A stretch of 64,000 nt of DNA from [Mycobacterium] manitobense (GCF_025821665.1 NZ_JACKSJ010000093.1:1-64000), one strand, 5' to 3'; positions 27,779-36,583 are shown, numbered from the stretch's first letter. Made by a program: numbers and translations. The notes: generated by a model not told the origin, from the sequence alone.

Positions 27779-28516
27779 ATGGCACAGATCGATACCGCTG
27801 ACGAAGCCCAGCAACAGCCGCCGCGGGTGTATGCGGAGGACTTCCCCGAGGCTGTCGTCGACAAGGTCGCGCACTTCATCGGCAAGCCGAGGGCGCGCGG
27901 GTGGATCCACGTGTACTCGGCGATCGTGGCGCTCATCGCCGGCGCGGCGCTGGTGTCGGTGTCCTGGTCGTTGGAATCGCTGCGGGCCGGGATCGCGACG
28001 CTGATCTACACGTTCACGATCGTGGCGATGTTCACGGTGAGCGGGACGTACCACCGGGTGAACTGGACGTCGCCGTCGGCTCGCAAATGGATGAAGCGGG
28101 CCGATCACTCAATGATCTTCATCTTCATCGCGGGCAGCTACACGCCGTTCGCGATGCTGGCGCTGCCGGAGCGCAGCGGGGTGGTGCTGCTGGCGATCGT
28201 GTGGGGCGGGGCGCTCGCCGGGGTGCTACTCAAAATGTTCTGGCCGTCGGCGCCGGCGTGGGTCGGGGTTCCGCTGTACATCCTGTTGGGCTGGGTGGCG
28301 GCATGGTTCATCGGGCCGATCATGGACGGCGCGGGTGTGGCGGCGGTGGTGCTGCTGATCGTCGGCGGCGCGCTCTACTCGATCGGTGGGGTTCTCTACG
28401 CGGTGAAGTGGCCGAACCCCTGGCCGACGACGTTCGGGCATCACGAGTTCTTCCACGCGTGCACGGCCGTCGCCGCGATCTGTCACTACATCGCGATGTG
28501 GTTTGCGGTCTTTTAG
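27779..28516 (+). CDS. Hemolysin III / PAQR family membrane protein
   Basis: A 245-residue seven-TM protein. The PAQR signatures are present: SGTYHR with the following [19 protein letters not shown], and [18 protein letters not shown] near the C-terminus, carrying the conserved His and Asp/Ser residues. It corresponds to Rv1085c. Bacterial members are thought to be membrane hydrolases or receptors; function is unproven. The ATG at 27779 has GGAGGTGAG upstream. Its stop (TAG) overlaps the convergent stop of the accessory ESX-type operon. Confidence 0.9.
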   Translation: MAQIDTADEAQQQPPRVYAEDFPEAVVDKVAHFIGKPRARGWIHVYSAIVALIAGAALVSVSWSLESLRAGIATLIYTFTIVAMFTVSGTYHRVNWTSPSARKWMKRADHSMIFIFIAGSYTPFAMLALPERSGVVLLAIVWGGALAGVLLKMFWPSAPAWVGVPLYILLGWVAAWFIGPIMDGAGVAAVVLLIVGGALYSIGGVLYAVKWPNPWPTTFGHHEFFHACTAVAAICHYIAMWFAVF

Positions 28517-29709
28517 GAAGTGGCGGCCTTACAGGCCGTGGAAACAGTAGTGACCAACCGCGATGCCGACTCGGATAAGAAATTATCTGCTGGGGAGTAG
28601 GTCGGAAGGGCTGCGACGTAGGCTCGCCGGTATTGCGCGGCTAGAACGGCTAAATCCTCCAGTATCGGATTTCCGCTCTGGCGGCCAAGACCTTCAATTT
28701 CATTGGCATTTGCGGTCATGATCGGAGCGACGGCGTCGTTCGTCGCCCTCTGTTCGGGACTCCATGCCGTTGAGGGAATGTTCGCGTCGATGCCACGCCA
28801 TGCCGAACTGTCAGCGGCGAATTTAGCTCCCAATTCCTCCCACTGAACGCACACAGGATTCGTTGATGGGAGAAAGATGGCGGGCTCGCCAAGGTCGTTG
28901 GCATCACTGAGCGACGTAGGTTCTGCCGGCGGCAAGACCAGCGGTGCCACCTCTTCTGCACTTCCATAATCGATCGCCGAACAGATGTCGGCAGTTGCTG
29001 TCGTGATGGTGTCGGTAACAACCGCCAGGGCATCGTCCTGAGGCTTATAAGACGGTATGCGGTCCACGAAGGCGCGCGCATAGGCGACGAACTGGCCGTA
29101 CAGCTCGCGCATCACACGATGCGGGGTATGCATTATTAAGCTCTCAGCCGTCTCCGCGGCGGCGAGCATAGCTTGGCCGACTGTGTCGTACATGGAGCGC
29201 TGTTCCGTTGTCCACTGGCTGCCCGCCAGCGATTGATCTCTTGAGCCCCAACCTGCCGCCTTAACTCGGTCCGCGTACGTGCGGGCGATTCGTCCCCACG
29301 CCTCACAGGTGGGGTCCTGCATGATGATGTTCACCGGCCCGGTGTCATCAGCACTCGCGAACTCCGAGTCACCGTTCTGCTGCGTCGGATCACCATTCCC
29401 GCCGCCACCATCAGCAGGCCGCACAACGAGCACCGTGATGACCACCGCCAAAGCGATCGCCAGAACAACAGCGATACCTCCGAGAATCCACTTCCCCCGG
29501 CCACCCTTCGGCGGCTGACCACCCGGACCGCCCGACCACTGCTGCGGACCCCACGGCCCCTGCGGCGCGGGACCATAACCACCGCCGAACCCCTGCGGCG
29601 GCATCCCGCCCTGCTGACTCCCCCACTGCGGAGGCACCCCACCACCCGGCTGACCTCCGCCATGAGGCGGCTGCGAACCGAAAGGATCCGGCGGGGGAGG
29701 CAGAGTCAT
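28513..29709 (-). CDS. Proline-rich single-TM protein with duplicated exported domain, paralogue 1
   Basis: Not a named family. The 398-residue protein has a Pro/Gly/Gln-rich cytoplasmic part (1-70), one TM (about 74-96), a short linker and two copies of a domain of about 110 residues. Each copy starts and ends with Cys (Cys135-Cys243 and Cys287-Cys393) and shares a W(T/S)xEQR element (Trp166, Trp316) and an (I/L)P(S/T)Y element (219-222, 369-372). With one TM the domains face outside. ATG 29709 is favoured over GTG 29715 by AAGGTG spacing. It is the last gene of the operon; paralogue 2 is at 32103. Confidence 0.75.
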   Translation of the reverse strand: MTLPPPPDPFGSQPPHGGGQPGGGVPPQWGSQQGGMPPQGFGGGYGPAPQGPWGPQQWSGGPGGQPPKGGRGKWILGGIAVVLAIALAVVITVLVVRPADGGGGNGDPTQQNGDSEFASADDTGPVNIIMQDPTCEAWGRIARTYADRVKAAGWGSRDQSLAGSQWTTEQRSMYDTVGQAMLAAAETAESLIMHTPHRVMRELYGQFVAYARAFVDRIPSYKPQDDALAVVTDTITTATADICSAIDYGSAEEVAPLVLPPAEPTSLSDANDLGEPAIFLPSTNPVCVQWEELGAKFAADSSAWRGIDANIPSTAWSPEQRATNDAVAPIMTANANEIEGLGRQSGNPILEDLAVLAAQYRRAYVAALPTYSPADNFLSESASRLVTTVSTACKAATS

Positions 29710-29746
29710 CGGCACACCTTCACGTCTTGATCGGCATCACGGTCAC
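29322..29746. repeat. Direct repeat unit 1 (5' part of membrane-protein gene)
   Basis: About 425 bp nearly identical to 32906-33331. It covers the start, the proline-rich and TM coding part and about 37 bp upstream of paralogue 1. The upstream part aligns with the last codons and stop of the EspC-like gene. Similarity drops sharply inside the coding region where the exported domains begin. Confidence 0.8.
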
Positions 29747-29808
29747 GCAATCATTGGCGCGGAACGAAGGGATCCAGGCAACGGCTACCGCGGAGGAAGC
29801 GCACCTGT

Positions 29809-32106
29809 TTACGAGGGTTGAAGTTCGGACAGTGCATCCGAGGTGAGGACTCCGAGGTGCTGCCAGTAAATCCAGTCGGCGATGGCGGCGCGCAGTGTTG
29901 TCGCGTCGGCGGCGGTGTGCGCCGAGTGCAACGCCTTCTCCTGTGAGTAGTTCGCGTACTCGATGAAGGCCTTCAGGTGGAACTGCCCACGCTCGTCGGA
30001 CTGGCTCATCATCGGTTTCATCACGCTGAACCACTTTTGGAACGTCTCATCAGCAGGAGGCGTCCCGTCGGCCGGCGCGACAGGCAACAACTCAGGAAGG
30101 TCAGCGTCGCTGACCGCCGCCAACTGCGCCGCCGCCTGAGGCGCAATCACTTCGAGGCGCGAGCGGCCCTGCATCTGCCCGTTCTCGGGGATGTCGTCGG
30201 GTTGCAGAATCATCTTCGCCGCACCGGGGTCGAAGCCCTGGAATTGTGACTCCGTCGCTATGACCATCCGCAGAGTGGTGCTGTGCTCCTCTGCCCACCC
30301 CTTGAGCGTCAACATCGGATACGTCGCCCACTTGCCACGGTCGACCGCCGGGATCGACTCGTCGGCGCTGGCCATCTTTACCTGCTCGGGCAGATTGACG
30401 CCCTCGGGGATGTAGCCGATGCCGTAGCTGTTCGCGACCACGATCGTGCCGTCGACAGTCAGCGCCGTCACCCAGTAGAAGCCGAAGTCCTGCGTCGGAA
30501 TTGCGTTGAGCGCAGCAGCAATTCGCGTCGCCACTTGGGACGGATCATTGCCGCGACGACTTACCGCTGCGATGGCGTCACGTTCGCGCCGAGCTGTCGA
30601 CACCGGGATGGGCGCTGCAGCCGCGGCGGCGGCCGGCGGCGCCGAGGCCGGCGCCACGGATGGCGGAGCCATCGGCGGCGGTGCAGCGGGCGACACTGTA
30701 GGCGGTGGAGCGAGCGGCATACCACCCATGCCGCCACCGGTCATCGGCGAGCCAGCGTTCAGCGGAGCGGCAGGGGCCGACTGACCAACCGGCGCAACGT
30801 TGCTCGGCTGATTGGTCGATGGATTGTGTCCGGCTGCCTGAGTTGAGGTGTTCGTCGGATCCGGCGCAACGGGCGCCGTCTGAGCGACCGGCGCAGTTGG
30901 CGAACTGCCCGCCGACGCCGGGTTCATCGAAGGCTCAGCCTCCGCGTATCCCTGCATAAATGCTTCGACCGGATTCGTCGGTGTGTGGCCGGCTTGGCTT
31001 GCGTTGGTAGACGACGATTCCGCCGTTGAAGAATCGGACCCTGTTGTCGCATCCGACCAAGAAGCGTCAGATGTTTGGCTTCCGCCAAGTGACGTGCCAG
31101 CCGAATTAGTGGCGGCTAGGCCCGCATTACTTGACGTTGAGGGATTGGACCCGTTCCCCGCCGCCGAATCTCCGGAGACGGAAGCCGGCGGAGGTGAAGT
31201 CCTCGCGGGATGTGATCCGGTCGATTGTTGCCCAGTCGCTGCATTTACGATCCCGGGCGTCATCTGGGTCTGGTCGGTTCGTGTTACTTCTACTGCAGCG
31301 TTCGGCTGGGATTCTTCTGTTGTGACAGACACACCAGTCGTCCCCCCGGATAATTGATCAGTTCGAACTGAATTCGAAGCCGTAACAATTTCGCCCTGTC
31401 CGTCGGGCGCACCTGGAGTCGTCGAGAGGGCTGCGTCCGCGACATCCAAGCCTGGCTTATCGCCCACCGCCCCTGCGGGCTGATCCGTCCTACTCATGGC
31501 CGAGAATGGCGCGCTATCACCGGTGTCACGAGCTGCCGCCTCATTCGAGTCGGCATCGTCCGGGTACGGCGGTGCTTCAGGTGCACCGGCCCGCCCTCCC
31601 AGGCTCACTGCCGCGTTATCAACAGTACCCTTGTTGGCTGCCCATGTTTCGTTGACAATGGCGTGGATGGCGTCAGTTGGATCCGCTTCGTCCTCTGCGG
31701 CGTTGTTTCGGACTGTGGTTATACGGTTTTGCGCGCCTTCTACCGCGCTCCAAATTTCATCCTTTGCTTTGGAGATGGTAGTTGCTGCGTTTTCACAGGA
31801 GGCAATAGCCTCTTCGAGTTGGGTTTTGTGCTTTGACAGAGCTTGAGAGACTGCGCTGACAATCCCCGCAGCACTGACAGAGCTCGGACCGGACCATACG
31901 TAGGAACCGTTGAAAATTAGAGCCTGTTGGGCACTCCACGAAGAGATTGCAGCGTTAAGTTTCGTGAGATTAGCTCTATGTTGTTCTCCTTGCTTTTGGA
32001 ATGCTGACTCATCGGCTTCGGGCCAAGCGCCCGCACTCGTCATATCGTCTGCATACTCGCCCGACGGCTTGTCGCCGTTCGCACGCGAAACTCCAGCACC
32101 GATCAT
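29809..32106 (-). CDS. Large ESX-associated protein, WXG100-like N-terminus and Rv2082/Rv3899c-like C-terminus
   Basis: A 765-residue protein in three parts. Residues 1-170 are helical with a WSG turn (SYVWSGPSS), like a WXG100 helical hairpin. Residues 170-500 are a low-complexity Ser/Thr/Ala/Pro/Gly linker. Residues 500-765 form a globular domain (IAAALNAIPTQDFGFYWVTA, DGTIVVANSYGIGYIPEGVN, DWIYWQHLGVL) that I relate to the H37Rv family Rv0029/Rv2082/Rv3899c (DUF5632/DUF5631), linked with ESX loci. A YAEAE sequence in the linker fits YxxxE. The ATG overlaps the upstream stop (ATGA). Secretion and function are inferred. Confidence 0.75.
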   Translation of the reverse strand: MIGAGVSRANGDKPSGEYADDMTSAGAWPEADESAFQKQGEQHRANLTKLNAAISSWSAQQALIFNGSYVWSGPSSVSAAGIVSAVSQALSKHKTQLEEAIASCENAATTISKAKDEIWSAVEGAQNRITTVRNNAAEDEADPTDAIHAIVNETWAANKGTVDNAAVSLGGRAGAPEAPPYPDDADSNEAAARDTGDSAPFSAMSRTDQPAGAVGDKPGLDVADAALSTTPGAPDGQGEIVTASNSVRTDQLSGGTTGVSVTTEESQPNAAVEVTRTDQTQMTPGIVNAATGQQSTGSHPARTSPPPASVSGDSAAGNGSNPSTSSNAGLAATNSAGTSLGGSQTSDASWSDATTGSDSSTAESSSTNASQAGHTPTNPVEAFMQGYAEAEPSMNPASAGSSPTAPVAQTAPVAPDPTNTSTQAAGHNPSTNQPSNVAPVGQSAPAAPLNAGSPMTGGGMGGMPLAPPPTVSPAAPPPMAPPSVAPASAPPAAAAAAAPIPVSTARRERDAIAAVSRRGNDPSQVATRIAAALNAIPTQDFGFYWVTALTVDGTIVVANSYGIGYIPEGVNLPEQVKMASADESIPAVDRGKWATYPMLTLKGWAEEHSTTLRMVIATESQFQGFDPGAAKMILQPDDIPENGQMQGRSRLEVIAPQAAAQLAAVSDADLPELLPVAPADGTPPADETFQKWFSVMKPMMSQSDERGQFHLKAFIEYANYSQEKALHSAHTAADATTLRAAIADWIYWQHLGVLTSDALSELQPS

Positions 32107-33296
32107 TGCGCCGCCCTACATGACCAGTCGATAGTCTTCGCTAGAAATACTGATGTCTCTGACAAAAAATTGTCCGCTGCAGCATAGTCGGGTATTGCTA
32201 CGGCAAATCCGCGACGATACTGCGCGGCAAGTAATGCGATGTCTTCCACAACGGGATTTCCACTGTTGCGCGCCAGGCGCTCCATCTCATCAGCGTTCGC
32301 CGACATCACCGACGCCGCCGCGTCGTTGATGTTGCGCTGTTCTGTCGTCCATTGGCTTGCTGGGATCTTCGGATCCAAGGCGCGCCACGACGCCGTGTCT
32401 TCGCTGAAGCGGACACTTAATTGCTCCCACTCGCTGCAGATTTTCTGCCCCGGAAGCACCCGCTCCACGTCGTCGATGGTGCTGGGCGGAGGAACGGTCG
32501 CGGGACCTTCCGCAACGGAAATCAGAGGCGCAACCGCATCAGCCGCATTACTATTGATCGCCGAGCAGGCATTAGCCAGAGCATTGGCTATCGAATGAGC
32601 CACATCTGATAACGGCCCGTCTGCGGGAGTGTATGACGGAATTCTGTCGACGAAGGCCCGCGAATAAACAACGAATTGCTGATATAATTCTCGCACGGTA
32701 CGATGTGGAGTCTGCTGCGCGAGGCGCACGGTAGAAGTGGCGGCCTCCGATAACGCATTGCTGGCCGTCTCGTACATTGCCCTGTCCTCTGGCGTCCAAC
32801 GGCTGGCGGGCACAGACTGATCTCTGTCAATCCATTTCACTGCCGCGGTCTTCTCGGCGTAAGCCCGGGCGATCTTCAGCCACGCCGCACACGTCGGATC
32901 TTCCGTGATGATGTTCACCGGCCCGGTGTCATCCGCGCTCGCGAATTCCGAGTCACCGTTCTGCGTGGTCGGGTCACCATTCCCCCCGCCCCCGTCGGCC
33001 GGCCGCACGACGAGCACCGTGATAACCACCGCCAAAGCGATCGCCAACACGACAGCGATACCTCCGAGGATCCACTTCCCCCGGCCACTCTTCGGCGGCT
33101 GACCACCCGGGCCGCCCGGCCACTGCTGTTGCGGTCCCCACGGCCCCTGCGGCGGCGGGCCATAACCACCGCCAAACCCCTGCGGAGGCACCCCACCCTG
33201 CTGACTCCCCCACTGCGGCGACACCCCACCGCCCGGTTGCCCTCCGCCATGAGGCGGCTGCGAACCGTACGGATCCGGCGGGGGAGGCAAAGTCAT
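32103..33296 (-). CDS. Proline-rich single-TM protein with duplicated exported domain, paralogue 2
   Basis: The 397-residue protein has the same plan as the gene at 28513: Pro/Gly/Gln-rich start, TM at about 75-97, then two Cys-bracketed repeats (Cys136-Cys244, Cys287-Cys393) with W(T)x(E/D)(D/Q)R and IP(S/D)Y elements. The first 130 residues are almost identical to paralogue 1, but the exported part is clearly diverged. ATG 33296 is chosen over GTG 33302 by ribosome-site spacing. Its TGA overlaps the ATG of the 765-residue gene (ATGA). It is 31 bp downstream of the EspC-like gene. Possible roles: membrane partner or surface receptor for the co-encoded substrates. Confidence 0.75.
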   Translation of the reverse strand: MTLPPPPDPYGSQPPHGGGQPGGGVSPQWGSQQGGVPPQGFGGGYGPPPQGPWGPQQQWPGGPGGQPPKSGRGKWILGGIAVVLAIALAVVITVLVVRPADGGGGNGDPTTQNGDSEFASADDTGPVNIITEDPTCAAWLKIARAYAEKTAAVKWIDRDQSVPASRWTPEDRAMYETASNALSEAATSTVRLAQQTPHRTVRELYQQFVVYSRAFVDRIPSYTPADGPLSDVAHSIANALANACSAINSNAADAVAPLISVAEGPATVPPPSTIDDVERVLPGQKICSEWEQLSVRFSEDTASWRALDPKIPASQWTTEQRNINDAAASVMSANADEMERLARNSGNPVVEDIALLAAQYRRGFAVAIPDYAAADNFLSETSVFLAKTIDWSCRAAQ

Positions 33297-33331
33297 CGGC
33301 ACACCTTCACGTCGATCGGCATCACAGTCAC
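32906..33331. repeat. Direct repeat unit 2 (5' part of membrane-protein gene)
   Basis: Partner of 29322-29746. It includes the stop codon of the EspC-like gene (33328-33330), which shows that the duplicated segment was copied from this junction or the reverse. Confidence 0.8.
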
Positions 33332-34128
33332 ACGATTATTTGAGCATCAGAGCCCGCCGGACGGGTCGGCGCCGGTTTGGGCGCTGGTGCCGCCTCGGGC
33401 ACCGCGCCGGACTGCGGCGCGTCCTGCCCCGGACCCGGCTGCGGCGTCCCCACCGGCGCTTTCTCTGCACCTGGCTGCCCGGGCGCACCGGCCTGAGTCG
33501 AGTCCTTCTTCTCGTCTTTCTCTTTGTCCTCGTCCCGCTCGCCACGGCGTTCTTCCTCGGACCGCTCGTCCCCGGGTGTCGCATCCTCCGCGCCGGGCAC
33601 CTTGCCCGCCTCGCCGAGGTCGCCGCCCTTGCCGCCCGCACCAGCCAGCTGACTGATCTGCTGCATCCCCTGCGACACACCCTGGGCGATTCCCTGCGGG
33701 ATCGACGCGGCCATCTGCGCCATTTGCGCACCCATCTGGCCGGCCATCTGCGCCATCTGCATCGGCATGCTCATCATCTGGCTGAGCTGACTCGACGGGT
33801 CACCACCTGCCGGTGACGAGCCGCCTGCGGCCGACTGCGATGACGCCCCTTGAACACCCTCGGCGCCCAATTGATCCGCCTGCTCGTACAGGCCGGCAGC
33901 CTTCAGGATGTTGCGCGCCGCGGCGAGAGCTTCGTCTTTCGTCTTCGGCAGATTCTCCGCGATCGGGGCCTCGAAGCCCTGCACATAACTGGTTGCCGCC
34001 GTCGACAGTGCATCGGTTCCACCACCCGAGAACTGCGGCAGCGGGTCCGGAATACCGTCCGCCGCACTCTCCAGTCCGGTGGCCCCGTTCCTCAGCTCCC
34101 CCGGGTTGACCCTGAGCTCACCGGACAC
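33328..34128 (-). CDS. EspC-like (DUF2580-type) ESX substrate
   Basis: The 266-residue protein begins with an EspC-type helical hairpin (LRVNPGELRNGATGLESAAD, about 5-90) whose second helix ends in YEQAD (Tyr81-Asp85), the YxxxD/E export signal of type VII secretion. It continues with a Met/Gln/Ala-rich amphipathic stretch (about 115-165), a highly charged segment (Glu/Asp/Arg/Lys, about 180-215) and a Pro/Ala-rich tail. GTG at 34128 is the start. It heads a four-gene minus-strand operon. No ESX core genes (ecc, mycP) are in the window, so any export would use an ESX system encoded elsewhere. Confidence 0.78.
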   Translation of the reverse strand: MSGELRVNPGELRNGATGLESAADGIPDPLPQFSGGGTDALSTAATSYVQGFEAPIAENLPKTKDEALAAARNILKAAGLYEQADQLGAEGVQGASSQSAAGGSSPAGGDPSSQLSQMMSMPMQMAQMAGQMGAQMAQMAASIPQGIAQGVSQGMQQISQLAGAGGKGGDLGEAGKVPGAEDATPGDERSEEERRGERDEDKEKDEKKDSTQAGAPGQPGAEKAPVGTPQPGPGQDAPQSGAVPEAAPAPKPAPTRPAGSDAQIIV

Positions 34129-34161
34129 CGCTAGCCCCCGCCTTCAGATCGCGACTGACCC

Positions 34162-34211
34162 ACGCGAAATCGCGTATGACCAGCCCTTCACCAGTTCGAT
34201 AGCAAATGCTA
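34162..34211. promoter_or_regulatory. Promoter region of the ESX-type operon with two palindromes
   Basis: ACGCGAAATCGCGT (34162-34175) and TAGCAAATGCTA (34200-34211) are perfect short palindromes, both with an AA centre, 34-83 bp upstream of the EspC-like start. They are candidates for operator sites. No regulator gene is adjacent and no clear -10/-35 pair was assigned. Confidence 0.3.
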
Positions 34212-34278
34212 CCGGAGCTGATCACACCTCAGGAGCACCAAATCCGGCGCCCCAAGCGTCCCAACCGCCCCACAGCGC

Positions 34279-34650
34279 TCAGAGCTGCTTCATGTGCTCC
34301 TGCGTCCAGTACGCCTTCATGGCCTGGATCTTGCCCTCGTCGTTGAACACCATCACGTCGATCGGGTCGACCTGCATCTGCGTCTCGCCGAAGTCGAGCG
34401 TGAGCCGGAAATGGAATGCCGCCTCGTGGCCGGCTACCCGCAGCGTCAGCAGCTCGGACTCGGCCTTCACACCCTCGACCGCGCCGTAGAACCCGCGGAT
34501 CGCCTGCCGGCCGATGTGCACCTCGCCGCCCACCGGGTCCTCCACCGTCGCGTCGTCGGCATACAGCTCCGCCACTCCGTCGGCGTTGCCCTTGGCCACC
34601 AATTCGAGGTAGCGGTTGACGGTTTCGGTGATGTGCTCGGCACTCGACAT
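34279..34650 (-). CDS. Delta5-3-ketosteroid isomerase (NTF2-like)
   Basis: A 123-residue NTF2/SnoaL-fold protein. Tyr14, Asp38 and Asp98 fall at the positions of the Comamonas KSI catalytic residues Tyr14, Asp38 and Asp99 (in the contexts VNRYLEL, TVEDPVG and PIDVMVF). KSI moves the double bond from C5 to C4 in 3-ketosteroids, complementing 3beta-HSD. The ATG at 34650 is chosen because the frame upstream is antisense-type overlap with the DUF255 gene. It is 10 bp downstream of the DUF255 stop. No KstR motif was seen in front of it; it may be cotranscribed with the DUF255 gene. Confidence 0.85.
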   Translation of the reverse strand: MSSAEHITETVNRYLELVAKGNADGVAELYADDATVEDPVGGEVHIGRQAIRGFYGAVEGVKAESELLTLRVAGHEAAFHFRLTLDFGETQMQVDPIDVMVFNDEGKIQAMKAYWTQEHMKQL

Positions 34651-34660
34651 GGGCTCGAAG

Positions 34661-36583
34661 CTACACGGGAACACCCAGCGCAACAGCCAATTCCGCGGTG
34701 GTCGTGACCGGCAGGTCGCACACCTGCCCCCGGCACACGTACGCCGCGTCGGCACCGCGCACCCTGTCCCGACCCGCCAGCAACTCCGACGAATCCGCAG
34801 GCCCGCCGACCACCACCGCACCGCCCGGTGCCAGCCTCCGTGCGGCACCCAACAGCTCCGACGACGCCGGATCGCACGCCACCGCGATCTGGATCGGACC
34901 GCGCACCGCCGCCTCCGCGACCGTCAGCCAGTGCCCACCTGCCCGCGGCGCCTTCGCCAGGATCGGCGTCGCTGATGCCAGAGTTTCCGAAGCCGCCTCC
35001 AGATACGTCGGCGAACCCGTCAGATGCGCCGCCAATTGCAGGGCCTCCGCCATCGACGACGCCCCCGACGGCGTTGCCCCGTCCATTGGGTCCGACGGCC
35101 GCACCATCAGCTTCTCCGCGTCGTCGGCCGTGTCGAACCACCGGCCCGGCACCTCGGGATCCGCGAAATGCTCGACCGCCACATCGAGCAGCCGCGAGGC
35201 CGCCCGCAGCCACGACGGCTCGCCCGTCACCGTGTACAGCGTCAGCAGACCCGTCGCCAGCATCGCGTGGTCCTCGAGGATGCCCGCACTCTCCCCCACC
35301 CGGCCGCCAAGGCTGGCCCGCCGCAACCGGCCGTCCACCACATGAAGCTCCACCAGACGGGAGGCGCCGGCCACCGCCGCGTCCAGGAGGTCCGAACGCC
35401 CGAGCGCCACCGACGCCTCCGCCAGCGCCGTGATCGCCAACCCGTTCCACGCGGTGACCACCTTGTCGTCACGCCCCGGCTGCGGCCGCTCCGAACGCGC
35501 CGCCGCCAGAGCCGCCCGTACCCGTGCGAACCGCTCGACGTCGTCCGGATCACGGAGCAGCTGCAGCACCGACGCGCCGTGCTCGAACGTCCCCTCCGCC
35601 GTCACGCCCAGAACGTCCGCCGCCCATGCGCCGTCGTCGGGCCCGAGTACCTCGGTCAACTGCGCCGGCGTCCACACGTACGTCAAGCCCTCGACGCCGT
35701 CGGTGTCCGCATCCAGAGACGACGTGAACATCCCGCCGTCACCCAGCGCGTCAATGAGGAAGCCGGCTGTCTCCGCGGTGACGCGTACGGCCAACGCCGA
35801 ACCGGTCCGCCGGGCCCAGTGCGCATACAGCCGCAGCAGCAACGCGTTGTCGTAGAGCATCTTCTCGAAGTGCGGCACCACCCACGCGGCATCGACGCTG
35901 TAGCGCGCGAAGCCGCCGCCCAACTGGTCGTAGATGCCACCTCGGGCCATCGCGTCACATGTCCGCTCCACCGCGGCCAGCGTCTCGGCGGACCCCGTTC
36001 GTTCGTGATGCCGCAGCAGCGCCTCCGACAACGCCGACGGCGGGAACTTCGGGGCTCCGCCGAAGCCACCGCGCACCGCGTCGAAGTCCGCCAGCACCGC
36101 TGAGGCCGCCGCGTCGCACAAGCCCGCCTCCACCGCGGGGCCACCGCCCGGCAGTCCCGCCGCCCTCGCCCGCAGCTCGCCCGCGATGTGGTCGGATGCC
36201 TCCTCGACCTCCGCGCGCCGCGACCGCCACGTGTCGCCGACCGCCGCCAACAGCTCGAGGAAGCCGGCCTTCGGGTAGTACGTCCCGCAGAAGAACGGCC
36301 TGCCGTCCGGGGTCAGGAAGCACGTCATCGGCCACCCGCCCTGCCCGGTCAGCGCGACGGTGGCGTTCATGTAGACAGCGTCGAGGTCGGGCCGTTCCTC
36401 CCGGTCGACCTTGATGCAGACGAAGCCGTTGTTCATCGCGGCGGCCACCTCGTCGTCCTCGAACGACTCGTGCGCCATCACATGGCACCAGTGACAGGCC
36501 GCGTAACCGATCGACAGCAGGATCGGCACGTCACGCTCGGCCGCCTCCGCCAGCGCGTCCTCCGTCCATTCCCGCCAGTGCAC
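34661..36583 (-). CDS. DUF255 thioredoxin-domain protein (YyaL/Rv1084-like)
   Basis: A protein of at least 640 residues with an N-terminal thioredoxin-like DUF255 domain (active site ACHWCHVM) and a C-terminal six-hairpin glycosidase-like domain (YDQLGGGFARYSVDAAWVVPHFEKMLYDNALLL). The GTG at 36583 lies inside the conserved NPVHW motif: 19 codons upstream in frame encode the family N-terminus ([18 protein letters not shown]), back to a GTT at 36640, but no ATG, GTG or TTG precedes it. The true start may be a non-standard codon after the AGGAG at about 36650, or the gene is misread here. Function in the family is unknown. Confidence 0.85.
   Translation of the reverse strand: MHWREWTEDALAEAAERDVPILLSIGYAACHWCHVMAHESFEDDEVAAAMNNGFVCIKVDREERPDLDAVYMNATVALTGQGGWPMTCFLTPDGRPFFCGTYYPKAGFLELLAAVGDTWRSRRAEVEEASDHIAGELRARAAGLPGGGPAVEAGLCDAAASAVLADFDAVRGGFGGAPKFPPSALSEALLRHHERTGSAETLAAVERTCDAMARGGIYDQLGGGFARYSVDAAWVVPHFEKMLYDNALLLRLYAHWARRTGSALAVRVTAETAGFLIDALGDGGMFTSSLDADTDGVEGLTYVWTPAQLTEVLGPDDGAWAADVLGVTAEGTFEHGASVLQLLRDPDDVERFARVRAALAAARSERPQPGRDDKVVTAWNGLAITALAEASVALGRSDLLDAAVAGASRLVELHVVDGRLRRASLGGRVGESAGILEDHAMLATGLLTLYTVTGEPSWLRAASRLLDVAVEHFADPEVPGRWFDTADDAEKLMVRPSDPMDGATPSGASSMAEALQLAAHLTGSPTYLEAASETLASATPILAKAPRAGGHWLTVAEAAVRGPIQIAVACDPASSELLGAARRLAPGGAVVVGGPADSSELLAGRDRVRGADAAYVCRGQVCDLPVTTTAELAVALGVPV

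Noticed and set aside
29720-30034. 104-codon minus-strand frame between the ESX-type genes.
   Set aside because: Overlaps the 3' end of the 765-residue gene in another frame. Only its last codons align with the EspC-like 3' end, a remnant of duplication, not a gene.
28513-34128. The accessory operon as a prophage or integrative element.
   Set aside because: No integrase, transposase, attachment repeats or tRNA found at its borders; composition and context suggest transfer, but the mechanism cannot be seen.
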